Shown here piece after piece: positions 56,449 through 64,000 of a DNA stretch of 64,000 bases. How positions within the stretch are numbered: position 1 is the first letter of the stretch; each line of letters starts with the position of its first letter. The DNA is from Chitinophagaceae bacterium (GTDB lineage Bacteria; Bacteroidota; Bacteroidia; Chitinophagales; Chitinophagaceae), in the NCBI GenBank assembly GCA_016708765.1, contig JADJFD010000003.1, forward strand, positions 310,001 to 374,000, given 5' to 3'. A model generated the notes under the pieces. It was not told the DNA's origin. It ran no database searches and saw only the letters and a list, made by a program, of their open reading frames with translations. The position numbers and the translations under genes are program-made.

Positions 56449-56970
56449 TTATTCAACCACATTCTGTGGAGCAGAAGTCGTAACAGATCCAACTGCAGAT
56501 TCAGCAGTTCTTTTAAACAGCATTACATAACCACACAAATTCTTTTTCTTTTGTTTGTTTACCTGTACTGGTTTCATCATATGAAATTCAGAAAACTGTG
56601 GTACATAGGTATAGCTGATTACGTTGCCATCAATTTCGCCCCATCTTTTCTGGCGGAAGATTACCATTCTTTCTTTCCAGTCGTACATTCTTACTTCGTA
56701 AAGACGGGATGAATAATCGCCGATAAATACAAATTGGTACCAGCTGCCTTGTGTTAGCGGAACGATTACCGGCATTTCAAATTCACTTTCCATTTTAATG
56801 GAAGCTTCTTTCAATAATTCATAACCTTCTTTTGAATAAGCATCTTTAAGACTGTCAACTTGTTTATTCATTGAACCATTAGTGCATGATTCAAGACGAA
56901 TAACATCTTGGGAATAAGAACAGGCAGATAAAATGGTTAATGCTAAAATGAGTAAGTACGGCTTTTTCAT
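56449..56970 (-). CDS. hypothetical secreted or lipoprotein
   Basis: From the ATG at 56970 the product is 173 residues and starts MKKPYLLILALTILSAC, a lipoprotein-like signal (LSAC, Cys17). The body has no domain I recognise; it is mixed alpha/beta with TQGSWYQFVFIGDYSSRLYE and YDWKERMVIFRQ and ends in a Ser/Thr/Ala tail. An extended frame 33 nt upstream is not favoured because it would place 11 residues before the signal peptide. It stands alone. Confidence 0.65.
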   Translation of the reverse strand: MKKPYLLILALTILSACSYSQDVIRLESCTNGSMNKQVDSLKDAYSKEGYELLKEASIKMESEFEMPVIVPLTQGSWYQFVFIGDYSSRLYEVRMYDWKERMVIFRQKRWGEIDGNVISYTYVPQFSEFHMMKPVQVNKQKKKNLCGYVMLFKRTAESAVGSVTTSAPQNVVE

Positions 56971-57176
56971 AACAGGAATTGTGTGATATTGAACTTGCTC
57001 CATAAATGTACTTATTGCTTTTTTTAGCTAATAATTTTTAATTGAAATTTTTCTTTAACAGGTACATTTTCGAAGGGATAATACTGCAAGTTTCAGGCCA
57101 ATTTACAGAGGGGGAAAGGTTTTGCTATCGGAAGATAGGTGTAAAGCCTGAATAATGAACAGTAAATTGACATATA

Positions 57177-57941
57177 TCAAGAGGTCTGCCGGTTGAAATA
57201 AATAGCATTAGCTTGTTGTAAGCAACTCAACGTCAAATCATTTATACATACATGAGCAGGCAAGGTTGTACAATAATAGATTACTTCGGCAACATCTTCT
57301 GCGGTCAATGGTTTCAGCCCATTATAAATACTTTTTGCAGTGGGTTCATCTCCTTTAAATCGTACTATGGAAAATTCAGTGTCGGCCGCACCAGGATTAA
57401 TAGAAGTTACTTTGATGTTGTGGCGCAATAAATCAATCCGCATCGATTGGCTGATTGCATCCACTGCATATTTGGTGGCACAATAAACATTTCCTTTTTC
57501 ATACACTTGCTTGCCAGCCACTGAACCAAGATTGATGATGTGACCTTGCTTTCTAATTGCCATCAATTTTGAAACAGCTTTTCCAACATAGAGAAAACCT
57601 TTTACGTTGGTATCGATCATCGTATTCCAGTCGTTCATATCTGCTTCATCAAAATAATCTCTGCCTAATGCAAGGCCTGCATTATTTATAAGCACATCAA
57701 TAGCTTTCCAATCTTCTGGAATATTTTCTATGGATGAAAAAACAGCCTTTTCTATTTGTACATCAATAGGTAATTGCAATACCGCTACATTATATTTCCG
57801 TTCTATTTCATCAGCCAACGTTTGCAGTTTTTCTATTCTTCTTCCATTAATAATAAGGTCATAACCATTAGCAGCAAAAATGTAAGCAGATGCTTTTCCA
57901 AATCCTGCTGTGGCACCTGTGATGAAGGCAATTTTTCTCAT
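57177..57941 (-). CDS. short-chain dehydrogenase/reductase (YdfG-like)
   Basis: From the ATG at 57941 the product is 254 residues: NAD(P)-binding TGATAGFGKAS (~8-18), the NAG motif in VLINNAGLAL and the catalytic Ser with YCATK (Tyr-x-x-x-Lys, ~153). It most resembles NADP-dependent 3-hydroxy acid or serine dehydrogenases of the YdfG type. The upstream open frame (another 22 codons) enters the repeat at 57982 and is rejected. Substrate unknown. Confidence 0.88.
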   Translation of the reverse strand: MRKIAFITGATAGFGKASAYIFAANGYDLIINGRRIEKLQTLADEIERKYNVAVLQLPIDVQIEKAVFSSIENIPEDWKAIDVLINNAGLALGRDYFDEADMNDWNTMIDTNVKGFLYVGKAVSKLMAIRKQGHIINLGSVAGKQVYEKGNVYCATKYAVDAISQSMRIDLLRHNIKVTSINPGAADTEFSIVRFKGDEPTAKSIYNGLKPLTAEDVAEVIYYCTTLPAHVCINDLTLSCLQQANAIYFNRQTS

Positions 57942-57981
57942 ATTGTGAATTGTGGTTTTCCTTGCTAAGATAGAAGTTATT

Positions 57982-58476
57982 TTTCTCGCCAAGGCGCAAA
58001 GCAGCAAAGGATAGTATCCATTGATGTACTTTTAATATTACTTAAACTTTTAGGTATGGATGAAAATGAGATAGCAAGCATTATTGTCAATACAGCTTTT
58101 GAAATGCATAAAAAGCTTGGACCAGGTCTTTTTGAATCAGTCTATGAATCTATTCTCGAATATGAACTTTCCACTGAACATGGTTTATTTATTCAAAGAC
58201 AACCAGCTTTACCAGTTGTTTGGAAAGAAATAAACATTGATTTAGGATTTAAACCGGATATGATTGTAGAAAGGAAACTAATTATCGAACTGAAATCTGT
58301 CGAAAAAGTACTGCCTGTTCACTACAAACAACTGCAAACTTATCTTAAGCTCACAGGCCTTAAACTTGGATTACTAATAAACTTCAATGAAGTATTGATA
58401 AAAGATGGAATTAAAAGAGTTGTAAACGGCCTTTGATTAATTAACCTTCTTTGCGTCTTAGCGTCTTTGCGTGAAA
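57982..58476. mobile_element. 495-bp unit bounded by 28-bp inverted repeats carrying a GxxExxY gene
   Basis: Bases 57982-58009 and 58449-58476 are inverted repeats matching at 22 of 28 positions, built from CGCAAAG-type blocks (for example GGCGCAAAG on the left and CTTTGCGTC on the right). One GxxExxY gene fills the inside. The right end stops 1 bp short of the next gene's stop codon. The arrangement suggests a small mobilisable or spreading unit; no transposase is inside. Confidence 0.6.
58056..58436 (+). CDS. GxxExxY protein
   Basis: The 126-residue product has the defining motif in GPGLFESVYESILEYEL (~22-38), the DLGFKPDMIVERKLIIELKS core (acidic and Lys residues as in PD-(D/E)XK-like folds) and VHYKQLQTYLKLTGLKLGL. 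Function of the family is not established; a nuclease-like fold has been proposed. It is bracketed by inverted repeats and sits between an SDR gene and a large surface protein on the opposite strand. Confidence 0.9.
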   Translation: MDENEIASIIVNTAFEMHKKLGPGLFESVYESILEYELSTEHGLFIQRQPALPVVWKEINIDLGFKPDMIVERKLIIELKSVEKVLPVHYKQLQTYLKLTGLKLGLLINFNEVLIKDGIKRVVNGL

Positions 58477-58477
58477 C

Positions 58478-61102
58478 TTATCTTATGAGGGTCACAGTTC
58501 CTTTCAGAAAAATCGTTTTTCCAGTGTAAACAATAGCACTAACCATCCACACATATACATTGCTTGATTGCAGCACTCCACCAATGCGGCCATCCCAACC
58601 TTGGCGGTTAGCAGTAGTGGTAAATACCAGTTGGCCCCAGCGGTTATAAATACTAAAGAAGTTTATTTTTTCTACACCCACAGCAATCGGTCTTATCACA
58701 TCATTCTTTCCATCATTGTTTGGGGTAAATGCTGTTGGCACAAAAACATAAGGATTTGTTTTAAAAACATATACAGTAACAAAAGCAGAATCAGGACAAC
58801 CCGCTGCATCTGTTACAACCAATTTATATCTTACACTATCTGTTTCTGGTCCGTAAACACCAATAGGATTTGCAATCGTAGTATTTGAAAGTCCAGTGTT
58901 CGGACTCCATACATAACTAACGCCACCTGAGCCTTGCAATAATAATGGCTGTCCAATCACAACAGTTGTATCACGGCCTGCACTTGCTCTTACTTTTGGT
59001 TGCACTGTTATCACCACTGTATCACGGCCTGGTTTAGGACAACCTGCATTGTCAAGAGCAGTAAGTATATAAGAAGTAGTTCTTGGAGGTGTTGATACAG
59101 GGTTAAGAACTGCCGGGTCATCTAAATACAAAACAGGCGACCAGGTAAAGCTAATACCATCATGCGAGCCATTTAGCAGTGCAGAAGTATTATAGCAAAT
59201 TGTCTGATCTGCACCGGCATTCGCTACGGGATAAGGGACTGTAGTTATTACCACATTATCTGTTGCTGAACAACTACCAACTCTTGCTGTTATCTGGTAA
59301 TTGGTAGAAGCGGTAGTCGGCGTTGCTATTGGATTTCTAATGTTTGGATTGTCAAGTGTACCAGCCGGTGTCCATTGAAAACTAAGTCCATCGGTTGTTG
59401 CATTGAGTTGCACTGCATCAGTAAGACAGATAGTTGTATCCGCTATTGCTGATAATGACACATTGGTAATTACCCGAACATTTACTGAGTCTTTATTTAA
59501 ACAGCCGTTATCATTTAAGTTTACGGTGTACCATGTACTCGTAGTTGGATTTACTGTAGGGGTTGCAATATTGGGGTTATTGATATTTATTGTTGGTGTC
59601 CAGGAAAAAATGCCGTTACCAGAAGCATTCAGCATTACAGCATCGGGCACACAAATAAGAGTATCTCGAAATCCTAATGTAATAGGAGGTTTGTCAAAGA
59701 CTTCCACATCAACTGATGCTGTATCCTTACACCCTTTACTATTAGTTACAATAAGCTGAGCCGTTTTTGTACCAGCAGTTGGATAGGTCCATTGCGGATT
59801 TTGATTTCGAGAAGTATCCGCAGCCGTTGATAGATCACCAAAATTCCATCGCCAACTATCTACCACACCATAAACAGTGCTTGTGAGGTCTGTAAATTGA
59901 AATGGGTTAGTAAAGCATCCGCCAGCCGCAGTAAAATTTGGAAAGAAACCTGGGAAAACTTTTGCTTGCATAGTGGTACTGTCTGCACAAAGCCCACCGG
60001 CTAAGGAAACAACAAGTTTTACAATGTAAACTCCTGTGTCGGCATAAGTATGTGTAGGGTTTGCTAGCGTTGATGTATTAGCACTTCCGCTTGCAGGCTC
60101 TCCAAATGTCCAGATAAATTCAGCTCCAGCAGGATTTGTAACCAAATTTTGAAAGTTCAATGAAAAGCCATCACAAGTAATTATTGATGGGTCTAATTTG
60201 GCTTGCAAAGGCTGACAATCATTTACCCGGATATGCAATTCTTTTTGTGTTGTGCCAAGATAAACTCCGTTGCGGTATTCATTCACACACACACTTACAA
60301 CAAATTCTCCAAGTAAATCCGGTGCAATTCCACTGATAAGACCAGTTACAGGATTTATAGTAACGCCGGGTCCCATTGGTTGCGAACCTGAAAAAGGACT
60401 TGCGTACGGGACGGAAAAATAAGGTGGATTTGTGGCAGTAGGAGGAGCAGGTACACTTTGACTTGCGCCGTCTAATGCACTACAAAATTGATACGACAAT
60501 GAATCTCCATCAAAATCTGTTGCCTGAAATGAATATTGAAAAAAACTATTTCTGCAAACTACAGCTGTATCGTTAACTTGAAATGCTGGACTATTGTTTG
60601 TTTCTGCTCCTGGAGCAGTAGCAGTGCCGGGTATTTTTATAGAAAAAGTATTACCAATAGCACCACTGCCAGGTACATTAATAATACCTGCAATTCTACA
60701 GCATCTTTGATAAGAAAAAGTATAACCTCCAGTTGTAATTGGAAGTTCAATGGAGTTCAATTGGTAAACAACTACAGTGTAATAACAACCAGTTTCATTA
60801 CCAGTAATACATGGCTCATCAAAATTTTTATTCAAATTATATTGACTCTTAAGTGTAACACTTACATTTTGTAGAAATTGATTAGTGCTGCCGTTAAATA
60901 TGCTGAAATTAATAGGATTTGAAACCTGGGCAGTTGATGGATTACAAATCATATAAACTGTCAATGTAACCTGATAAACTGCATTTCCAGGTGCACCCGG
61001 TCCTATATATCTATAAGAAAAAAAACCTCCTTTTATATGCGCAGCATTTGATGTAGAGGATAAAAGAAAAACTGTTAGTATTAAGAATAGAATTCGTTTC
61101 AT
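58478..61102 (-). CDS. PKD-repeat surface protein with gliding-motility/T9SS type B C-terminal domain
   Basis: The 874-residue product has a signal peptide (to STSNAA, ~20), an N-terminal beta domain, two PKD domains (~295-385 and ~390-465, with EFIWTFGEP and WRWNFGDLS), about four Ig-like repeats ending in short Cys/Asp motifs, and a C-terminal sorting domain of the gliding motility-associated type (VPTAFTPNNDGKNDVI, IYNRWGQLVF, WDGRIGG). It is exported by the T9SS, whose channel gene lies at 48724, and is probably a cell-surface adhesin. Both edges meet repeats or short gaps. Confidence 0.9.
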   Translation of the reverse strand: MKRILFLILTVFLLSSTSNAAHIKGGFFSYRYIGPGAPGNAVYQVTLTVYMICNPSTAQVSNPINFSIFNGSTNQFLQNVSVTLKSQYNLNKNFDEPCITGNETGCYYTVVVYQLNSIELPITTGGYTFSYQRCCRIAGIINVPGSGAIGNTFSIKIPGTATAPGAETNNSPAFQVNDTAVVCRNSFFQYSFQATDFDGDSLSYQFCSALDGASQSVPAPPTATNPPYFSVPYASPFSGSQPMGPGVTINPVTGLISGIAPDLLGEFVVSVCVNEYRNGVYLGTTQKELHIRVNDCQPLQAKLDPSIITCDGFSLNFQNLVTNPAGAEFIWTFGEPASGSANTSTLANPTHTYADTGVYIVKLVVSLAGGLCADSTTMQAKVFPGFFPNFTAAGGCFTNPFQFTDLTSTVYGVVDSWRWNFGDLSTAADTSRNQNPQWTYPTAGTKTAQLIVTNSKGCKDTASVDVEVFDKPPITLGFRDTLICVPDAVMLNASGNGIFSWTPTININNPNIATPTVNPTTSTWYTVNLNDNGCLNKDSVNVRVITNVSLSAIADTTICLTDAVQLNATTDGLSFQWTPAGTLDNPNIRNPIATPTTASTNYQITARVGSCSATDNVVITTVPYPVANAGADQTICYNTSALLNGSHDGISFTWSPVLYLDDPAVLNPVSTPPRTTSYILTALDNAGCPKPGRDTVVITVQPKVRASAGRDTTVVIGQPLLLQGSGGVSYVWSPNTGLSNTTIANPIGVYGPETDSVRYKLVVTDAAGCPDSAFVTVYVFKTNPYVFVPTAFTPNNDGKNDVIRPIAVGVEKINFFSIYNRWGQLVFTTTANRQGWDGRIGGVLQSSNVYVWMVSAIVYTGKTIFLKGTVTLIR

Positions 61103-61125
61103 GTAGGGCTTTGCCGAAATTGATT

Positions 61126-61917
61126 TTATATTTCCAGCAAAAATTGCTCCAGCATCTGGTTACACTTATTTGTTTCTTCCAGCATTCCCATATGACCGGA
61201 TTGTTGAAGCATGTGAATGTACGATTTTTTAGGGAGATGACTTTGCTCTAACATGTCTTTTACAGGAACGGCATTGTCATGTTTTCCCATGATAAAAAGT
61301 ACCGGAATTGTTGCTTTTTTTAATATTTCTTTTCTGTCTGGCCGCTGTATCATTGCTTCGTAATAAGAAACGAGAGATTGTGTAGAAAAGTTTTGGCCTT
61401 GTTCTATTAATTCTTGAATTGTTGTTTTTAACTTCTCTTTAGATTCATCGGCAAATAGATTAGGAATGGCTGTTTTTAAAAACTCGTATGCACCATTCTG
61501 CTTTATAAAATCAATTGCTTTTTTGCGGCCAGCAATTTTTTCTTCACTATCGGCATAAGCAGAAGAGTGGAAAAGGCCGAATGCTGATATGTGCTTGCGA
61601 TAATTTTCTACCAGTGCCAATGTAATATAGCCGCCCATGCTATGACCGATAACAGGACAGGTTTCAATCTTTTCTTTTTTAATAATTTCATTTATAACTT
61701 TCGCCATTCCTTCAATGCTCATATCGCTAATCATTTCAGATTGACCAGAGCCAGGAAGATCAGGAACAATAAGCTGAAATTTACGTTTCAAATGCGCCAC
61801 TTGCAGGTTGAAAATTTCTCCATCTTCTCCAAAGCCATGCAATAGAAAAACGGGTTGACCATTGCCAATAACACGGTAATGGATCTTTTTGTCTTGATAT
61901 AATAATTGTTTGTTCAT
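61126..61917 (-). CDS. alpha/beta hydrolase
   Basis: The 263-residue product has HGFGEDGEIF (oxyanion region, ~27-36), the nucleophile elbow GHSMGGY (~91-97), the acid in MGKHDNAVPV and the His in QSGHMGMLEE near the end. It is a cytosolic esterase-, lactonase- or BioH-like hydrolase of unknown substrate. No signal peptide is seen. It follows lnt on the same strand after a palindrome-rich gap. Confidence 0.87.
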   Translation of the reverse strand: MNKQLLYQDKKIHYRVIGNGQPVFLLHGFGEDGEIFNLQVAHLKRKFQLIVPDLPGSGQSEMISDMSIEGMAKVINEIIKKEKIETCPVIGHSMGGYITLALVENYRKHISAFGLFHSSAYADSEEKIAGRKKAIDFIKQNGAYEFLKTAIPNLFADESKEKLKTTIQELIEQGQNFSTQSLVSYYEAMIQRPDRKEILKKATIPVLFIMGKHDNAVPVKDMLEQSHLPKKSYIHMLQQSGHMGMLEETNKCNQMLEQFLLEI

Positions 61918-61925
61918 TTTAATCA

Positions 61926-62009
61926 GGGCTAAAGCCCGGTTTTAGGTGAATGTTTTACCCCGGCATTAATGCCGGGGTAAAGGATGATATTATGAATGGA
62001 CTTTAGTCC
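61926..62009. repeat. three-palindrome intergenic repeat (REP/BIME-like)
   Basis: Three palindromes stand in a row: GGGCT-AA-AGCCC (61926-61937), a perfect 28-bp palindrome centred in GGCATTAATGCC (61954-61981) and GGACT-TT-AGTCC (61998-62009). The last lies inside the lnt 3' end, which it may have shaped. It resembles dispersed extragenic palindromes of Bacteroidota rather than a terminator, as no T-run follows on the minus strand beyond a few bases. Confidence 0.6.
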
Positions 62010-63587
62010 TGAAGAATTTGTTTTTTATTTTCAAGAAGATGGCTGCGCCAATGATTAATAAGCTAAGTACTGTCATAATTTTAGATAGCAAGTCGCCATA
62101 CTTCACATAAAATGTTTTTGTATTATCCGGAACATCAATATTAATTTTAATTGCAGCATTGGTATCATATGGTTGTGGTTCAATAACTGTACCATAAGGA
62201 TTGATAAAACAACTAATGCCGGTATTAGCACTTCTAGCCACCCATGTTCTGGTTTCAATGGCCCTTAATCTTGCATAGTTCATATGTTGTTTATGTCCTG
62301 GAGTTTTCTTCCACCAGCCATCGTTGGTAATGATGCAAATAAGGTTTGCTCCATTGCGGATATATTTTCTCATGAAGTCGCCGTAGATACTTTCATAACA
62401 AATAGAAGGAGCAATCTTGAAACCATTTTTTCTATCAGTACTGTTCTCTCATCTTGTTTTGCATAACCTGCAGTAGTGCCGCCAAATTTTTCAAACCATT
62501 TATCAATGAATTTTAAAAACCACGGCAGCGTTTCCACACCCGGTACCAACATCGATTTGTGATAGAAGGCAGATGCGCCATTGCTATCTAATAATGCAGA
62601 GCCATTGTATGATTCATAAAAGTGCCCATTAAACTCCTGAGAATATTTTGTCTTCGAAGTCATCTCTTTAAAACTTTCAATGCCCGTAAACAATGTGGCG
62701 GTTGGATATTTTTTTAGAAACCCAAAAAGTGGGTGTAAAAAATAATTTTCTTTTAATGAAGCTTCATCAATTCTTGATGCAGTGTACAAAGCTGTTTCAG
62801 GCCAGAGAATTAATGCGGTATTACTGTCAACTTGTTTTTCAGTGGTGCTGATTAGTCTTTGTAACTGATTTTCGAAAGAACCAGTTTGTTCTGATACTTT
62901 TTCGTATGGATCAATGTTTGGTTGTACTACAACAATATTTTTATCAGAATTGGTACTGATTATATTCTTGTTTAATTTTTTGGCAATAAAAAAGGGGATA
63001 ATCAAGAGCAACAACCACCCCAAAATTTGTTTAAAATAAACGGCAGACCTTCCATTCTTTTGATATTCTGTAAATAAGGCATACACTAAAACATTGCTTA
63101 GCATTATCCATAAAGTACCACCACTTGTGCCAGTGTACTCATACCATTGAATCCATTCAGGATGCGATGCAAAAACATTTCCTAACGTAAGCCAAGGCCA
63201 ACTTAATCCCCAATCTTGCAAATGAATAAATTCAAAACACATCCAGAAAGCGATTAATGAAAGGTAGCCAATCGTAGTGCCGAATCTTTTTTTAGCAATC
63301 TTAAAACCAAGCCAGGGAACACACATCAATAAACTGTTGGCAAGAAATGCAGCTACTGCACCGGGTGCTGATGCATTCCATATCCACCAAGTGGTTGCCA
63401 CATTCCAGATGAACATAGTAACGTATGTAAGCCAGAAAAACTTTTTGCGGCTTTCAACTTTTGTCTCCAACCAAAGCAATGGAGTCCATGCAACAAAAAT
63501 GAGTAATGTAAGTGGCGACACAGGCCATGCTGCAAAAAGCAATAGACCAGAAGCAATGGCGAGAAAGAGATTTGTAAATCGGTTCAA
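61990..63587 (-). pseudogene. lnt: apolipoprotein N-acyltransferase (Lnt), frameshifted
   Basis: The first frame (63587-62370) has the membrane helices and the nitrilase-domain Glu in LILWPETAL and Lys in FYHKSMLVPGVE, then leaves the family sequence after ERTVLIEK. The remainder, with the catalytic Cys in APSICYESIYGDF, reads in the next frame to 61990. One more T in the run of six at 62426-62431 (plus strand) restores 532 residues. Lnt adds the third acyl chain to lipoproteins in the inner membrane. The break falls just before the nucleophile, so no active enzyme could be made as written. Divergent from tonB. Confidence 0.88.
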
Positions 63588-63709
63588 GAAAATGATTTAC
63601 TGTAAAAATAGAAGATGTTTGGCAGCATAACAACAAAGCATTTTTAAGTAATCAAAAAAAGTTTTATGGAAAATTTATGTATTGGCTATCTCATTTGAAA
63701 AGTAAAGCC

Positions 63710-64000
63710 ATGCAAACAAACAAAATTTTATCAGCACCGCTGATAGACCTGATCTTTGACGGCCGTAATAAAGAGTACGGCGCTTATTATCTCCGCAAAA
63801 CGTATGAGCAGCGAATTAAAAAATCATTACTTGTTACATTTTCTGTTGTAGCGTTAATTATTGGAGGAACTGCTTTGGCAGGGAATTCTAAAAAGAGTGA
63901 TCCTGTTTATAAAATTAGCGGTGGAGTTGACTTAATCGATTTGCCACCGGATGAAAAGATTCCAGAGCCGCCACCAAAACAAGAAACGCCACCTCCAGAA
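63710..64000 (+). CDS. TonB energy transducer, N-terminal part (3' end outside window)
   Basis: Ninety-seven residues are seen. The start MQTNKILSAPLIDLIFDGRN, then KEYGAYYLRKTYEQR, is the typical N-terminus of Bacteroidota TonB, followed by one membrane helix (~37-57) and a Pro-rich linker (PPPDEKIPEP-like) that runs off the window. TonB passes the proton-motive force to outer-membrane transporters. An ATG 33 nt upstream is also in frame; the one at 63710 is preferred by family habit. Confidence 0.85.
   Translation, partial: MQTNKILSAPLIDLIFDGRNKEYGAYYLRKTYEQRIKKSLLVTFSVVALIIGGTALAGNSKKSDPVYKISGGVDLIDLPPDEKIPEPPPKQETPPPE

Noticed and set aside
61954..61981. Terminator for lnt
   Set aside because: It is a perfect symmetrical palindrome with only three T after it; the two neighbouring palindromes fit a REP-type element better.

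Overview
The window reads as chromosome from a free-living member of the Bacteroidota, most likely a Chitinophagaceae-type organism. Evidence: the type IX secretion (T9SS) translocon gene sprA and a PorD-family gene, T9SS type A and type B C-terminal sorting domains on secreted proteins, futalosine-pathway menaquinone genes, the bamD-omega-coaBC-porD gene order, several TAnnTTTG -7 promoter boxes, A+T-rich sequence and almost no Shine-Dalgarno sequences. No rRNA, tRNA or CRISPR array was recognised.

Layout. 0-7.4 kb: an alpha-2-macroglobulin gene running in from the left, a lipid kinase, a glycine-rich RRM protein and the rpsF-rpsR-rplI operon. 7.5-15.5 kb (minus strand): a giant secreted nuclease gene cut by an in-frame stop, recJ with a frameshift, and a polyprenyl diphosphate synthase. 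15.6-22.8 kb (plus): an OmpA-like protein, bamD, RNA polymerase omega-like, coaBC, porD, a DUF4296 lipoprotein and the 3-oxoacid CoA-transferase pair. 22.8-35.8 kb: an accessory region rich in signalling genes, with two paralogous sensor triads (polytopic membrane protein, histidine kinase, NarL-type regulator), two orphan NarL-type regulators, and between them a three-cassette array. 35.9-48.7 kb: housekeeping and metabolic genes (class IV aminotransferase, photolyase, mqnD, mqnB, two PTPS-family genes, folE, fabD, fabH, ruvA) plus a REP-flanked RAYT transposase. 48.7-64 kb: sprA, a large T9SS type B protein, a small unit carrying a GxxExxY gene, an alpha/beta hydrolase, lnt and the start of a tonB gene.

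The most novel structure is the array at 28.17-31.99 kb. Three times over, a near-identical leader (272 bp, part of a 360-bp repeat in copies 2 and 3) ends 14-16 nt before the start codon of a different secreted protein. Each of these proteins has a Sec signal peptide, a helical middle and a hydrophobic Gly- or Cys-rich tail, and each is followed by a small protein with two membrane segments. This looks like a bank of secreted toxin or bacteriocin-like effectors with paired immunity-like proteins, divergent from a sensor triad. The function is inferred, not shown. A gene at 32008, whose first 80 bp also begin each repeat unit, and a relic of its 3' end at 25.87-25.93 kb bracket the locus.

A second theme is frame damage. 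recJ, the DUF4296 gene, mqnD, a serine hydrolase, a PLP lyase, fabH and lnt each need one missing base (two in the hydrolase) to read through, mostly in A/T homopolymers, and the nuclease carries one nonsense codon. Because core genes are hit and every frameshift is a loss, most of these are probably consensus errors rather than true pseudogenes.
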